This document shows, in pieces, positions 1 through 47,227 of a DNA stretch of 64,000 bases (the first letter of the stretch is position 1; each line of letters starts with the position of its first letter). The stretch comes from Charina bottae (Eukaryota > Chordata > Lepidosauria > Squamata > Charinaidae). The notes beneath the pieces were generated by a model, which did not search any database, was not told the origin of the DNA, and saw nothing but the letters and a program-made list of their open reading frames with translations. Both the position numbers and the translations under genes were made by a program. The DNA is taken from contig JALMGJ010000025.1 of the NCBI GenBank assembly GCA_023362775.1, positions 9,773,501 to 9,837,500 on the forward strand. Reading direction: 5' to 3'.

Positions 1-418
1 TAGTTTGTGTCTATTCTAAAGTACACTCATAAATGGCTCTGGAAGGATCTTTATCTGAAATCTAGGAGGACCACTGGCAGTTAAGTGTATACACAAGGAT
101 AAGCCTGCTTTCTGAAAAGAAGGACCCATTTATTTTAACTAAACGAATATGCAAATAAGGTGGTTGTAATTTCTTATATACATTAGATGCATGGGATGTG
201 TTAATTATGATTTCAATTTGAATTTCAGTAATATAGTAATATGGCAAACTATGCAGTGGTTATACTGGTTTCTTCTTTTCTTTATATTGGCAATTATAGG
301 ACAGTTTTCTTGTCTACCCTTGTGTGCATACTTGTGTGTATAAGTTGAGAATTGTTATCGTTATGAAGCAGTCTGGCAAGTATCAACCAGTGTAATTATA
401 CTAGTCTAATCTGTAGAA

Positions 419-932
419 CCTAGGCAAACCTAGACAGCATATTAAAAAACAGAGACATCACCTTGCCGACAAAGGTCCGTATAGTTAAAGCTATGGTTTT
501 TCCAGTAGTAATGTATGGCCGTGAGAGTTGGACCATAAGGAAGGCTGAGCGCCGAAGAATTGATGCTTTCGAACTGTGGTGCTGGAGAAGACTCTTGAGA
601 GTCCCTTGGACTGCAAGGAGGTCAAACCAGTCAATCCTAAAGGAAATCAACCCTGACTGCTCATTGGAAGGACAGATGCTGAAGCTGAAGCTCAAATACT
701 TTGGCCACCTAATGTGAAGAGAGGACTCACTGGAAAAGACCCTGATGCTGGGAAAGACTGAAGGCAAAAGGAGAAGGGGACGGCAGAGGATGATATGGTT
801 AGATAGCATCACCTATGTAATGAACATGAATTTGAGTAAACTCCGAGGGACAGTGGAGGACAGGAAGGCCTGGCGTGCTATTGTCCATGAGGTCACGAAG
901 AGTCTGATACGACTAAATGACTGAACAACAAC
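419..932 (+). mobile_element. BovB (RTE) LINE 3' end, 5'-truncated
   Basis: The reading frame at 463-717 encodes the C-terminal part of a BovB-type reverse transcriptase ORF, with the hallmark stretches KVRIVKAMVFPVVMYG, RRIDAFELWCWRRLLRVPW and LKLKYFGHLM. An in-frame TGA follows HLM, where the family normally continues with Arg residues, so the copy is dead. The 3' end carries the BovB signature (GTCACGAAGAGTCTGATACG) and ends in ACTGAACAACAACAA. An 11-bp target duplication AATCTGTAGAA flanks it (408-418 and 933-943). BovB is common in squamates and ruminants, where it spread horizontally; with the other repeats it points to a squamate host. Confidence 0.92.
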
Positions 933-1294
933 AATCTGTAGAAGTGTTGCAACATTTTCTCATGCTGTTTAGCAGTCACACTCAAGGACAGTGTAATCCT
1001 CCAACTCACTTTGCCAGATGGATTACATTACTCCATATTTATGTATTTGTAAGGAGACCACTCAAGTGGAAGTTTTCTTAATGGTTTTGAACTCAGTACT
1101 AAAATATTGACACACACAGCACTTTGTCAGAGTTATGATTCAAAGAGACAAGGCACAGAAGGTCCAAAGAGGTTACTCCAGGATATTAATGTTACCTGGT
1201 AGGAGCTAAATACTGAATGCTCCCAGCATCCACTTGTCAGCTCTGATGATCAGAGCAAGCTGACTTGGTAGCAATAACCTACTTTCAAGTACCG

Positions 1295-1567
1295 CAGGCC
1301 TGCACAACCAGTAGAAAAGAAAGGGCCACATTGCTAAATGAAACATCAGTGCAGACTGCAAAGGAATAGCTGGCACCCAATCAGCTGTTTGGTGGCTAGT
1401 GAAGAGGCAGAGTGCTGGAGCTGGTGGTGGCCGTGAGGCTTGGGAGCAGCAGCACATCTTTTGGAGCAGCGGTGGTAAATTTATTACTTTTTTTAAATGC
1501 CAGCGGGCCACACAAGACTGCTTAGCAGGCCGCATGTGGCCCATGGTCTGCATGTTGTGCAGGCCTG
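1295..1567. mobile_element. Nonautonomous hAT-type MITE
   Basis: Terminal inverted repeats CAGGCCTGCACAAC (1295-1308) and GTTGTGCAGGCCTG (1554-1567) bound a 273-bp element with no ORF of its own. The flanks AAGTACCG (1287-1294) and AAGTACAC (1568-1575) form an 8-bp target duplication with two mismatches. TIRs starting with CAG and 8-bp duplications are hAT hallmarks. The inner sequence (GCGGGCCACAC, GCCGCATGTGGCCC) resembles Charlie-like MITEs from memory. Confidence 0.75.
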
Positions 1568-2123
1568 AAGTACACTCTTCTGGCCCAAGGCACATTCCCA
1601 CATAATCATGCACTCCTTCACCTATTTGTCCTGTGGTTTTATTCCTCATGTCAGTGAAGTGGGTTGGGCAGTCAGGGCTCTCTCAGAGTCTGATTGTCCA
1701 GGAATAGAGTCAGGAATGATGGGGCCAGATTCATTCTACCTCACCATGATGATAGGGCATGGTCGTTCAGTGTGAGATCTACTTGTATCTCATCCTGCTT
1801 CCCTTCCTCCTCTGATGATTGCCCATATGTGATAGGCCTCATACATTCATGTCTGCTGCAACATATACTAATGCAATAATTGCTGAATGTGAACACCTGT
1901 TTGAAATCATCCAGGTTTGCCCATTGCTCTTCCTAGCACTGTGTGAAGAAGTAACTTGTTTTTTTTTAATCTAAAATTAATTAACCAAGTAACCCTGGTG
2001 ATTTGATTTGATTTGATTTGATTTTGACTACAGTTAATATGATTATCTCTTTCTTCCAGTTTTCAACTTCTGGTATATTTCTGGAGGCATTCTTAAGTCT
2101 GCATGTGGCTTTAGGTCCCCAGT

Positions 2124-2264
2124 TGGTTTGCCCTTGCCTGCTTCCTAGGGCTGAAAGAGAGTGACTGACCCAAAGTCACCCAGCTGGTTTCTAGTGGGGC
2201 TAGAACTCATGGTCTCATGTTTTTTTCTATCCTGGTGCCTTAACCACAACATCAAACTGGCTCC
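2124..2264 (-). mobile_element. tRNA-derived SINE fragment
   Basis: Read on the minus strand it starts GGAGCCAGTTTGATG, continues TGGTTAAGGCACCAGG and contains CCAGCTGGGTGACTTTGG, then TCAGCCCTAGGAAG and GCAAACC. These blocks match, in order, the SINE at 53560-53789, so the two belong to one family. The 3' part of the element is missing. The head resembles tRNA-derived box A/B sequence; it is not a functional tRNA. Confidence 0.75.
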
Positions 2265-2802
2265 GTTTTTGGTATTATCACATCCCTTTTTTTCACGAGT
2301 GGTTACCAGAGATTTACAGTATATCTGCTTCCTTAATATCAGTAACAATTTTGTTTAATACACATTTTGGTAAAAATGTAACTCACTTGCATTTCCAACT
2401 ACTTGTAAGTGTACATGCTGTGCTCCATGGGATGTATTTTGGCTTTCAAGAGGATTCACTGCAGACCTCCCTTCCCTAATCTTGCCACTGGATTTTGCCA
2501 CTGTGGATGCACCTTCCCTATGCTTCCCTCTTTCTTTCCTTCCTATTGCTTCCTCTGTTGTCTTTCTGGTGGTCACTGCCATAGAAAGCAAGCTCATCTA
2601 ATAGTATGCTTTCTTTGGTGCTGTAATTACCTTTTTGGAAATAGAACCCCTCCTAGGGTGAATAACTCGATTCATAAATATATGTAATATAAACTCCATT
2701 TATTTATTTTTTATCAGAGTGTTGCTTCTTTTTGGAGAGCAGCCTCTTGCATGCTTCTTAAATCCTAATTCAACTCTTAGCCCATAGGTAAATACCCTAG
2801 AT

Positions 2803-3120
2803 GAGGGGCGTGGTGGCTTAGCGGGTAAGACGCCAGGCTTGTCGATCAGAAGATTGCAAGTTCGGAGGTTCAAATCCCTAGCCCGGTGTGACAGAGTGAG
2901 CTCCTGCACTTGCCCCAGCTCTTGCCAACCTAGCAATTTGAAAGCATGCAAATGCAAGTAGATAAATAGGTACCACTTCGGTGGGTAGGTCATGCCGGCC
3001 ACATGACCACGGAAGCATCTTCGGACAGCGCTGGCTCTTCGGCTAAGAAACGGAGATGAGCACTGCCCCCTAGAGTCGGACACGACTGCACAAATGTGCA
3101 GGGGGAACCTTTACCTTTTT
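2803..3120 (+). mobile_element. Sauria SINE (tRNA head, BovB-like tail)
   Basis: A tRNA-like head (GTGGTGGCTTAGCGGGTAAG, then GGTTCAAATCCC as box B) is followed by the squamate SINE core with CATGCCGGCCACATGACCAC and GACAGCGCTGGCTCTTCGGC, and a tail with GAGTCGGACACGACTG and GGGGAACCTTTACC. The tail resembles the BovB 3' end, which is how Sauria SINEs are mobilised. A 13- to 14-bp target duplication (AAATACCCTAGAT at 2790-2802 and 3121-3133) shows a clean insertion. A segment before CATGCCGG looks shorter than in the family as I remember it. Confidence 0.88.
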
Positions 3121-4223
3121 AAATACCCTAGATATATCTCAATCAGGATGCTAGAATTTCTACTATTTCAAATTATGTGATGCAGTTTGCAACTCTGAAG
3201 AGTATGCCTGAAAATGTGTATGTTATGAGCAAATATAAAAAGAAATGTATATGTTAAGGAAAAAAATGTCCAACACTGTATTATAAAGGAGTTTTGCTTA
3301 ACAAAGTTACGTATTTTTGGACAGCATGCATAAATATGTAGATATGGGGATAAATGTGCTTAAAGGGTTTGCTGTAATGGTGGTGGTGCTGTTGTATCTT
3401 CCAGGGCCAGGCAGTGATAATAGTCAGCTGTTAGAAAAGTGAAACATAACAATTCTACATTGATATTTGGTGAATGAAAACTTATGGCTATTTTCTTCCT
3501 GACAATTCAGAGTCTTTTCTGTTAAAACCGGCATCACCACAGAGAAATGCTGAGAGTGCAGCAGAGTGGTGCATTTCATAGTCCAAAGTTAAATATCTGT
3601 TACTGTTTATTGACAGCTCAGTAGACTTTCCTCATTTTAAAAAAATTGCTCAGAGAAACATGATCCCTCAAAGAAAAATGGTAATGCATTTGCAGCTATG
3701 GCAGCTTTCTATACAGCATTGCATGCTTTTTGCTTTCAGACACATTTATAACTGCAAGAACACCATGGGTTTGAACTTGAACTGGAATTATACATGGTGA
3801 GGATTTGAAATAGGACTTCATATTTGTATCCTTGTGCCTTCATTTTTATTACAAGTGACATTGAAACATATAGAATATTTGGCTGTTGGTTTACCATTGA
3901 AAATTATTCTGGAAGCAAATTTTCCTGGTTAATTAGAATTTTTTTACTTAATTATCAGTCTGATACCATCACTTGCTACTCGGAACTGATTTGAACAATG
4001 CTGCCTTTTGTGGTTTATACCTTAATTTGGGTTTCTGTTCTGGTTTATGAACAATAATAAGGCCTTGCTTGAATATTCACTGTCTTTTAAATGTTGAACT
4101 GAGGAAGATGCTTTCTCTTCCTTTAATGACAGCAGCACAGCATGGGATTCATCAGTAGTGACATTTGATTGGAGACACCCAGCACATTTGCCTGTTGTTT
4201 ATTGACGTATTTTCTTCAAACAG

Positions 4224-41280
<37,057 letters not shown>

Positions 41281-42739
41281 TAAGACATTTCTCCCTTCCA
41301 AGGGAGGTGACAGACTTGAGAGAACAGTGCGAGCCTTCAGTCTCCATGAAGTGCTGCTAGAAGACATGCGATTTTACGGAGCCTTCATGCAGGTAACAGA
41401 AGGCCCACCAGAAGCACCTACAGACTTGAACTCCTAAGTGCCACCAGAAAGTTACGTACTTAAAAAGGGAAAACAGATCCAATGGCGGCAACAAAAGAAG
41501 TGACAATAAACAAAGTACTACCTGAAACACCTACGAACACCTTGAACTCTCTAACCTCCTTTTTATCTAATGGACTTTTTAAAGTGTATATAAAGGATTT
41601 TAAAAGAAAGAATATATTTGTCAGATAAAAATCATGATATTATTGTTAAAGTCAACAAATATTTTCCTTAAAACTATAATTTCAAACTTGTTTTAAGAAA
41701 TTGGTTGTGTTTCTTCTTCATGTAGATCTTCTTTTAGTGTTGCATTCATCTCTTTGGACCTCCTTAGTGCTAAGCATATGACACATTATTACACTGGGGA
41801 CTTTCGAAAGATTGTACAAGTTTCTACAGCCACAAGAAGTGTAACAGGGAAATGTGTATCAGGCTAGCTACTGGGTGGGTGAAGCAGGGTTGGCCAGGAT
41901 TTTTTTCCTTTTTCCTTTTTGGCATCTACTTTTGTCTGTTTATTCCACACCACATTGATGTGGTTTGCTAATTGGCAGGAAATCAGGAAAAAAAAATCAT
42001 TGCCAAGAGTTCTGATATTTTTGAAAATAATTTTGTATAACTAAATCACACGCTCTCTTTAAACAGGAAATGAATAAAATGGTGAACCTAGCAATAATGT
42101 TCCCTAAAAATGCCTAGGCACTTTTAAGAAATGGTTTGAAAGATGATTTTAGTAGGTTGCCTGGGTTAAAGGAAGCTGTACATCTGCAACTTTAAATGGG
42201 TTGAAGCCCTTTCACTGAATGATGGATGGTAGGTGTCTAAACAAAACAAGTACAAGTACTATAGTGTTGCTTAGCCTTTTAATCAGAGCACATTGGCCGT
42301 TTGTTCTTGCAGGGGATTGGGTGTCTTTTTATTTTTTTATTTTTTTTCTCAACATTGTATATTAGAAGGTCTAGGAGAAATAACAAGCATATGGCTAATA
42401 TGAGATTAAGATGAATGTAGTCCCTCTTGCAGAAATAAGAGTGTGAGGATGCAATCCAGAGAAGAATAGGCTTTCCTACACTGCATATAAATTCTTAATA
42501 ATTTGCATTCAGCTTGGTGGATGTACTCTGTTTTTTCAGCTGGGGCTTACTTTCGCTCGATACTTCTACCAATCCAGAACCCAGACTTGTCTGCAGTAAT
42601 TCACATAATTCTCACCAATGCTGCCACCAGTAATGTACAACCCAGGTATACCCAGGTATCTTTCTCTGGTCCATACTTTGGGACAAGCCCAGTTCAGGAT
42701 GAGGAAGTTATACATATTGAAATGAATGTGATTTAAAAA

Positions 42740-42807
42740 TGTATTGTCGAAGGCTTTCACGGCCGGAATTCGATGACTGGAAGCCCAGAAGACCCACAAC
42801 AGCCATC
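42740..42807. mobile_element. 68-bp PLE-like fragment in EPHA7 3' UTR
   Basis: The insert begins TGTATTGTCGAAGGCTTTCA and CGGCCGGAATT, a block I remember from Penelope-like terminal repeats in reptiles. Perfect 12-bp direct repeats GTGATTTAAAAA flank it (42728-42739 and 42808-42819). Its second half, read on the minus strand (GGCTGTTGTGGGTCTTCTGG), resembles the block that normally follows in the same direction, so the copy may be internally inverted. Confidence 0.65.
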
Positions 42808-43850
42808 GTGATTTAAAAACTTAATTGTGCTATTAAGTTCCTAGGATTTCATGGCCCCCCAGTCTACCTAACATTCTCTGGATTGCAGTCCTCTTGTGCA
42901 AGCTCTCATGAAATGAGTGACAGATGGACAGCAGATACAGGGCTTGCACAGGGCATATTCCTGTCAGATGGTGCCTTTGGATTTTCTATTACAGGTGTAG
43001 GAATATAAGGCAAGTGGCACTTCAACATTTCATTGTTTGTGCGTGTGTGATTTTTTTAATGAGCTGCTCTAGGCGCATGCATTCAAAACGTCTGACTGAA
43101 AGATGATGGTTGAGTGAGAGAACTCTTTTTTAAAAATACCAGTTTTAATTTAATATATGTGTACTTGAGTTGAGTGAAATATATAATTACCATAAGCAAT
43201 AACAAGTGTGTCGCAGGATTATATATGAAACAGGTTAATGCTGTCAAAAATATGAAAATCGTGAGCTACCCCAGCAGTGAATAGCTGTACTTCCAAAGAG
43301 AACTGGGATGCTTCTATTGGTTTTCATAGAGAAAGATCCCAGGGATCGGTCATATAAATTAAGACTTGTTTGATAATGTGGGCATCCACAAAAAGAAAAA
43401 AAAATGAAAAAAATAACCCTGTAAATGTTCCTTTGTAAAACTTGTACATTTTATTTATACTGTCTTGTTTTGTACACACATTTATGTGCAGTGAGCTCTG
43501 AATACATTGAAAATGCACTATATTTTTCTATTTTACTTACAGAGCATCACAAAAAGGAACATGTTTTTCAGTGCTATATAATGTGTTTTCCCACGTTTAG
43601 GACCAAAGATAGTTACAAAGAACTCAAATAGATAATTTGCCCTTCTTCCCATTTTTTTTCTTTTACAGCACTGTACAATGTTTTGTTCGTTGTTTTATTT
43701 ATTTATTTTGTTAGAAAAATAATTTTGATTATGCTAATTTTTCTTCTTTCACCCTTTGTTAAAGAAATCTGTAAAAAAGATAAACAAAAATATTTGAATT
43801 AACATAATCCCATTACATAGACACTTCCATTTGTAATCTTTGTAATAGAC

Positions 43851-43858
43851 TGTAAATA
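43851..43858 (+). promoter_or_regulatory. Pumilio-type 3' UTR site
   Basis: TGTAAATA matches the UGUANAUA Pumilio recognition sequence and lies near the presumed 3' UTR end. One 8-mer match can occur by chance. Confidence 0.35.
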
Positions 43859-43988
43859 TATTTTTGGAAATATAACTGTGAATAAGGGTTATTTGTCATT
43901 GTCTGTCTATATAGCAACTGCAGCATTTTATAGCTATCTCTAGGTGTCATAATTCCTCATTAGGTGTAGGTGGAGCTGATAATTTAGT

Positions 43989-43994
43989 ATTAAA
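43989..43994 (+). terminator. EPHA7: Candidate polyadenylation signal (ATTAAA)
   Basis: ATTAAA, the main variant of AATAAA, near where sequence character changes after the EPHA7 stop. An upstream canonical AATAAA at 42073-42078 could give a shorter mRNA. Confidence 0.3.
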
Positions 43995-44989
43995 CTGGGA
44001 GTAGCTGTTGTGTTCTTAATGGACCCATATGAGCATTCTCCAGATTTGTAAAATTGGTTCATTTAAAATAGTACTTACATCATTGATTTCAGTGGGCTTA
44101 TTCAACAGCCTATGCCTAGATACAAAGAAGCCCAAAGTACATACAGAAATAAGCTTCTGTTTGTGATCTGTGTTGATTCCACACAGAGCATGTGGAAAGA
44201 GATGTTTGATGTACATCCCTTAAGGTTGGGAAGAAAAAAAATCTAGGTGACAGCTGCACATAGAGCAGCCAGAGAGATTGCCAACCATCATGCCAGTCTT
44301 TTGCTTGGGAGCAGGAATGGGAAATAGGTATGGATTCAAAGGTAGCCTTCCATTCTCTCCATGAATCCCAAAAGGACAATTGACACTATGTTGACAGCTG
44401 GACCTATCCTGAAAAGCATTTGTGCAAGAGGAAAATACGCTCAATGGTTTACTGCTCTGCCCATGGATAGCTGGATCAGGGCCTAAGGCTATAGTTCTAA
44501 TCTCACTGAATTTGATTGCAACAGTTTCATTGCCTTTAATTGCTTTAGCTTGTGCCATTAGCTTGCAAATTTACGCCTCTAGTTATCTTCCTGTATCCTC
44601 ATATATAGATTCAGTAGCTAATAATGTTTCTGTTCTGTGTGATTGTGAAAAAAGAAATCACATGAGTGCAGTGCAGCTTGGTGAAAATTGTCATATTTAC
44701 CTGAAAAGAACATATACAGTATTTTTCTTTATGTTTGACTGTTATGAATGTAACCATGCTTCATCTTTCTGATCTAATGAGACTATACACAAATGGGAAC
44801 AAGCTTTTGCCTGCACATCCCTATTTGAATGGGGACCCTAGAACTGACTTGATATAGGACCTAATTTCTCTTAAATAGACACCTAGCCATTTGTGGTACA
44901 ATCAGCATGCTTAACATAATACTCAGGACATGGAGTAATCAGAAATGTGTAGTGAGTTGTTAATGCAAATCCCACCCTTCTGTTCTTGC

Positions 44990-45235
44990 ATCCTGATGTT
45001 TGTCAGAAGTATGGAAGTCACAGTATTGCAGTATTTGTGTCAGGATGTTACAGCACACTTCATCACCGCTACCACCCCAACGTCCCGGACACGCATGCTC
45101 TCAGTCAGAAATCATTTAAACTCATGGACATTGTACATTGGAGACTCTGCAACAGTAGGCTACTCAATTAGCTTTGCCTTAGACTAACATCTAATCTCCC
45201 CGTTTGGGGGAGATGGGCGGTCATATAAATTTAAA
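44990..45235 (+). mobile_element. Retroelement 3' end, unclassified LINE type
   Basis: It ends in CCGTTTGGGGGAGATGGGCG, GTCATATAAATTTAAATAAT, the same kind of tail as other LINE ends here, but in + orientation. Upstream frames (44986-45171) encode ALSQKSFKLMDIVHWRLCN, then a stop, shortly before the tail. I do not recognise the protein. Confidence 0.45.
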
Positions 45236-46730
45236 TAATTAGAGCATGAAACTATATCCCAGACATCTAAGAAAACCAACATGCAGAAGCAGGAACCTGA
45301 GTGCTCCAGTGTGACAAAGTTACTAAGGGGCAGCATCTGTGTCAGAACTCTAAATACAACAAAATATAGCCCCAATCAGTCTTCTAGGGTCTTAATGTCT
45401 GAAAGATGTCATCATTTACAAGCTTGACTGCTAGACAATGTAATTGGATGCAGAAAGGAAAGAAAAAATAGATTGTTTATGGCAAAACCTTCAATATCTT
45501 TCAGGATTTTTTTAAAAGGAAAAATAAGTATCACTGACAAAGTAGTGCAGCTTTCAGTGCTTCAGCAACATCCGATGCACTCCAAAGGAAGCTAAGCATG
45601 TTTTTTATTGATGAAGATCAGTCACCAAAGTCCCATCAGGTTTGGGGGGATTGAAAAGTACTTAGTGCTCTCTGGACTGCACCCACGTTCATTGCCCAAT
45701 GGTGGCACTTTCCAATGTCACACAGCAAATATAATCAAAATGACAAATTTAGAGAGGCTGGAGTGCCTGGTAGCTATCAAATTATTCACATACTCTAAAG
45801 GTAGTATTAAGCATTACTTCAGTTTTTCCATAGAAGAGGAACAAAAATGAACGAACTTGGCAGCCAGCCATAAGAAATAACCATCAAGCTCATTTGTTTT
45901 CCTATTTTAAAGGGTTTTTTTCATGATTCGTTCAAGCCAAGCCATTCAATATTATTGGGTGTTTATTTTATCTTTTTTTTAAAATGTTTCCTCCCCCATC
46001 TTGGCTCATTTTTTTCATTTATTAAATCTGCATTTGATTTCCTATACATTTCCCATAGGCATTTACACTCATTCCTGTAACATAAATAATAAATACCTTC
46101 ACAATGTGTCCAATGAACCTACTGTAGAAGTGGTTCCGATTATATAAATACCGCTTAATGCAGGCATAAACCAGCATTGACTCAATTTGTTGCACTCCAA
46201 ACAAGCAGTACCTAAATCTTATTTGCAATGTATCAAAGGCTGCAGTCCTATGAAATTGGGCTAGAAGTATGCTCCCATCACAAAATTTATTTCAAGGTAC
46301 AATTCAACAATTCAGAACATCATCTGCTTCAACTTGGACTAAATCAGAGGAAAACACTTTGATTCGGAACCCAATTTCTTTCTCTCATTAATTAGTATTT
46401 TCCTTTCCTTTTTCTTAAAAACCATTAGATAAAATTTACCTAAACCTTAATCCAGGATTGCAAAAACCTGAGGGTATATAAAGTTTCCAAACTCTTGGGT
46501 GACTCCATCCCAGAGTCTCATCAAAAGTTGCCACTCAATTGTAAGTTTTAATATAACATAAATGGGGGGAATGTTAAAGACATGGGGAAAATTGCATTAA
46601 TCTATCTAATTAATATAATTGAATTCAATCAAAAGTATTTTTTCTTATTTCCATTCATTCCATTATCCTAGTCTCAGCAATATTTGGGATATGGTCCTTG
46701 AATTACAAAATGTTGTACATTTCTGTAGGC

Positions 46731-47227
46731 CATAGCTTTCCAAACTGTGTGTCGCAACACATTAGTGCAGTGCTTTCCAAACTGCCGCCGTTGGCAACAA
46801 ACCAATGGCGGCAGTGGCGGTAGCGCGGGGGCGCGTGCAGGGGTGGTGTGCATGGCGGTGGTGGCGGCCTCGCTAAAACAGAAGCGCTGATGGCGCGCCG
46901 CTGCCACCGCCGCCATTCACACCGCTGCTGCTGCACACACCCCCGCGCCGCCGCTTCGCAACACACTAAACTCTGTGTTGCAACACACTAAAGTGTCGCG
47001 ACACACAGTTTGGAAAGCTATGCATTAGTGTGTCACAACAAAACCCGGAAGTGCTGATGGCACATCGCTGCCGCCCCTGCGGCGGTGCGTGCGGCAGTGG
47101 TGTGTGCAGCGGTGGCAGCGGCGCGCCATCAGTGCTTCCGGGTTTTAGTGCAACACATGAGGCTGCCACCGCCGCACGCGCCGCCGCTGTTGGTGTGTCG
47201 CCAACAGCGGGACTTTGGAAAGCACTG
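46731..47227. mobile_element. Nonautonomous hAT element, copy 2 (outer, interrupted)
   Basis: The left end CATAGCTTTCCAAACTGTGT and the right end GACTTTGGAAAGCACTG are TIRs. The target duplication is CTGTAGGC (46723-46730) and CTATAGGC (47228-47235), 7 of 8 matching. The GTGTCG end lies to the left, as in the copy at 63537. The element is split by another member of its own family at 46768-47022. The body is very CpG-rich, with a GC-rich inverted repeat (CCCGGAAGTGCTGATGG near 47044 and CCATCAGTGCTTCCGGG near 47127). Confidence 0.85.
46768..47022. mobile_element. Nonautonomous hAT element, nested copy
   Basis: The ends CAGTGCTTTCCAAACTGCCG and CACACAGTTTGGAAAGCTATG are flanked by a perfect 8-bp duplication CATTAGTG (46760-46767 and 47023-47030). 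Its orientation is opposite to the outer copy. The GC-rich core (GGCGGCAGTGGCGGTAGCG) gives rise to long spurious Ala/Arg/Pro ORFs on both strands. Confidence 0.88.

Larger units (their letters stand above)
1..4223 (+). other. EPHA7: Upstream EPHA7 intron (partial)
   Basis: No host exon is visible before the acceptor at 4221-4223 (CAG). The stretch is AT-rich intron carrying a BovB LINE end (419-932), a hAT MITE (1295-1567), a minus-strand SINE (2124-2264), a Sauria SINE (2803-3120) and a short (GATTT)n run near 2000-2025. The remainder, including 3134-4200, shows nothing I recognise. The FNIII-1 exon must lie upstream of the window because the first exon seen starts in mid-codon. Confidence 0.8.
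41281..43994 (+). other. EPHA7: EPHA7 3' UTR (end provisional)
   Basis: AT-rich sequence directly after the stop codon, without exon or strong transposon signals apart from a 68-bp insertion at 42740-42807. It holds an early AATAAA (42073-42078), an ATTTATTTATTTT AU-rich patch near 43696-43708, a Pumilio-type UGUANAUA site at 43851-43858 and a possible ATTAAA polyadenylation signal at 43989-43994. Neither the polyadenylation site nor the exact end can be shown from sequence alone. Confidence 0.55.

Noticed and set aside
463..717. ORF resembling a host protein
   Set aside because: The residues are the C-terminal part of the BovB LINE ORF, with a target duplication around the element.
2817..2880. 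tRNA gene
   Set aside because: Box A/B-like sequence belongs to the head of a Sauria SINE with target duplication and BovB-like tail; no full cloverleaf.
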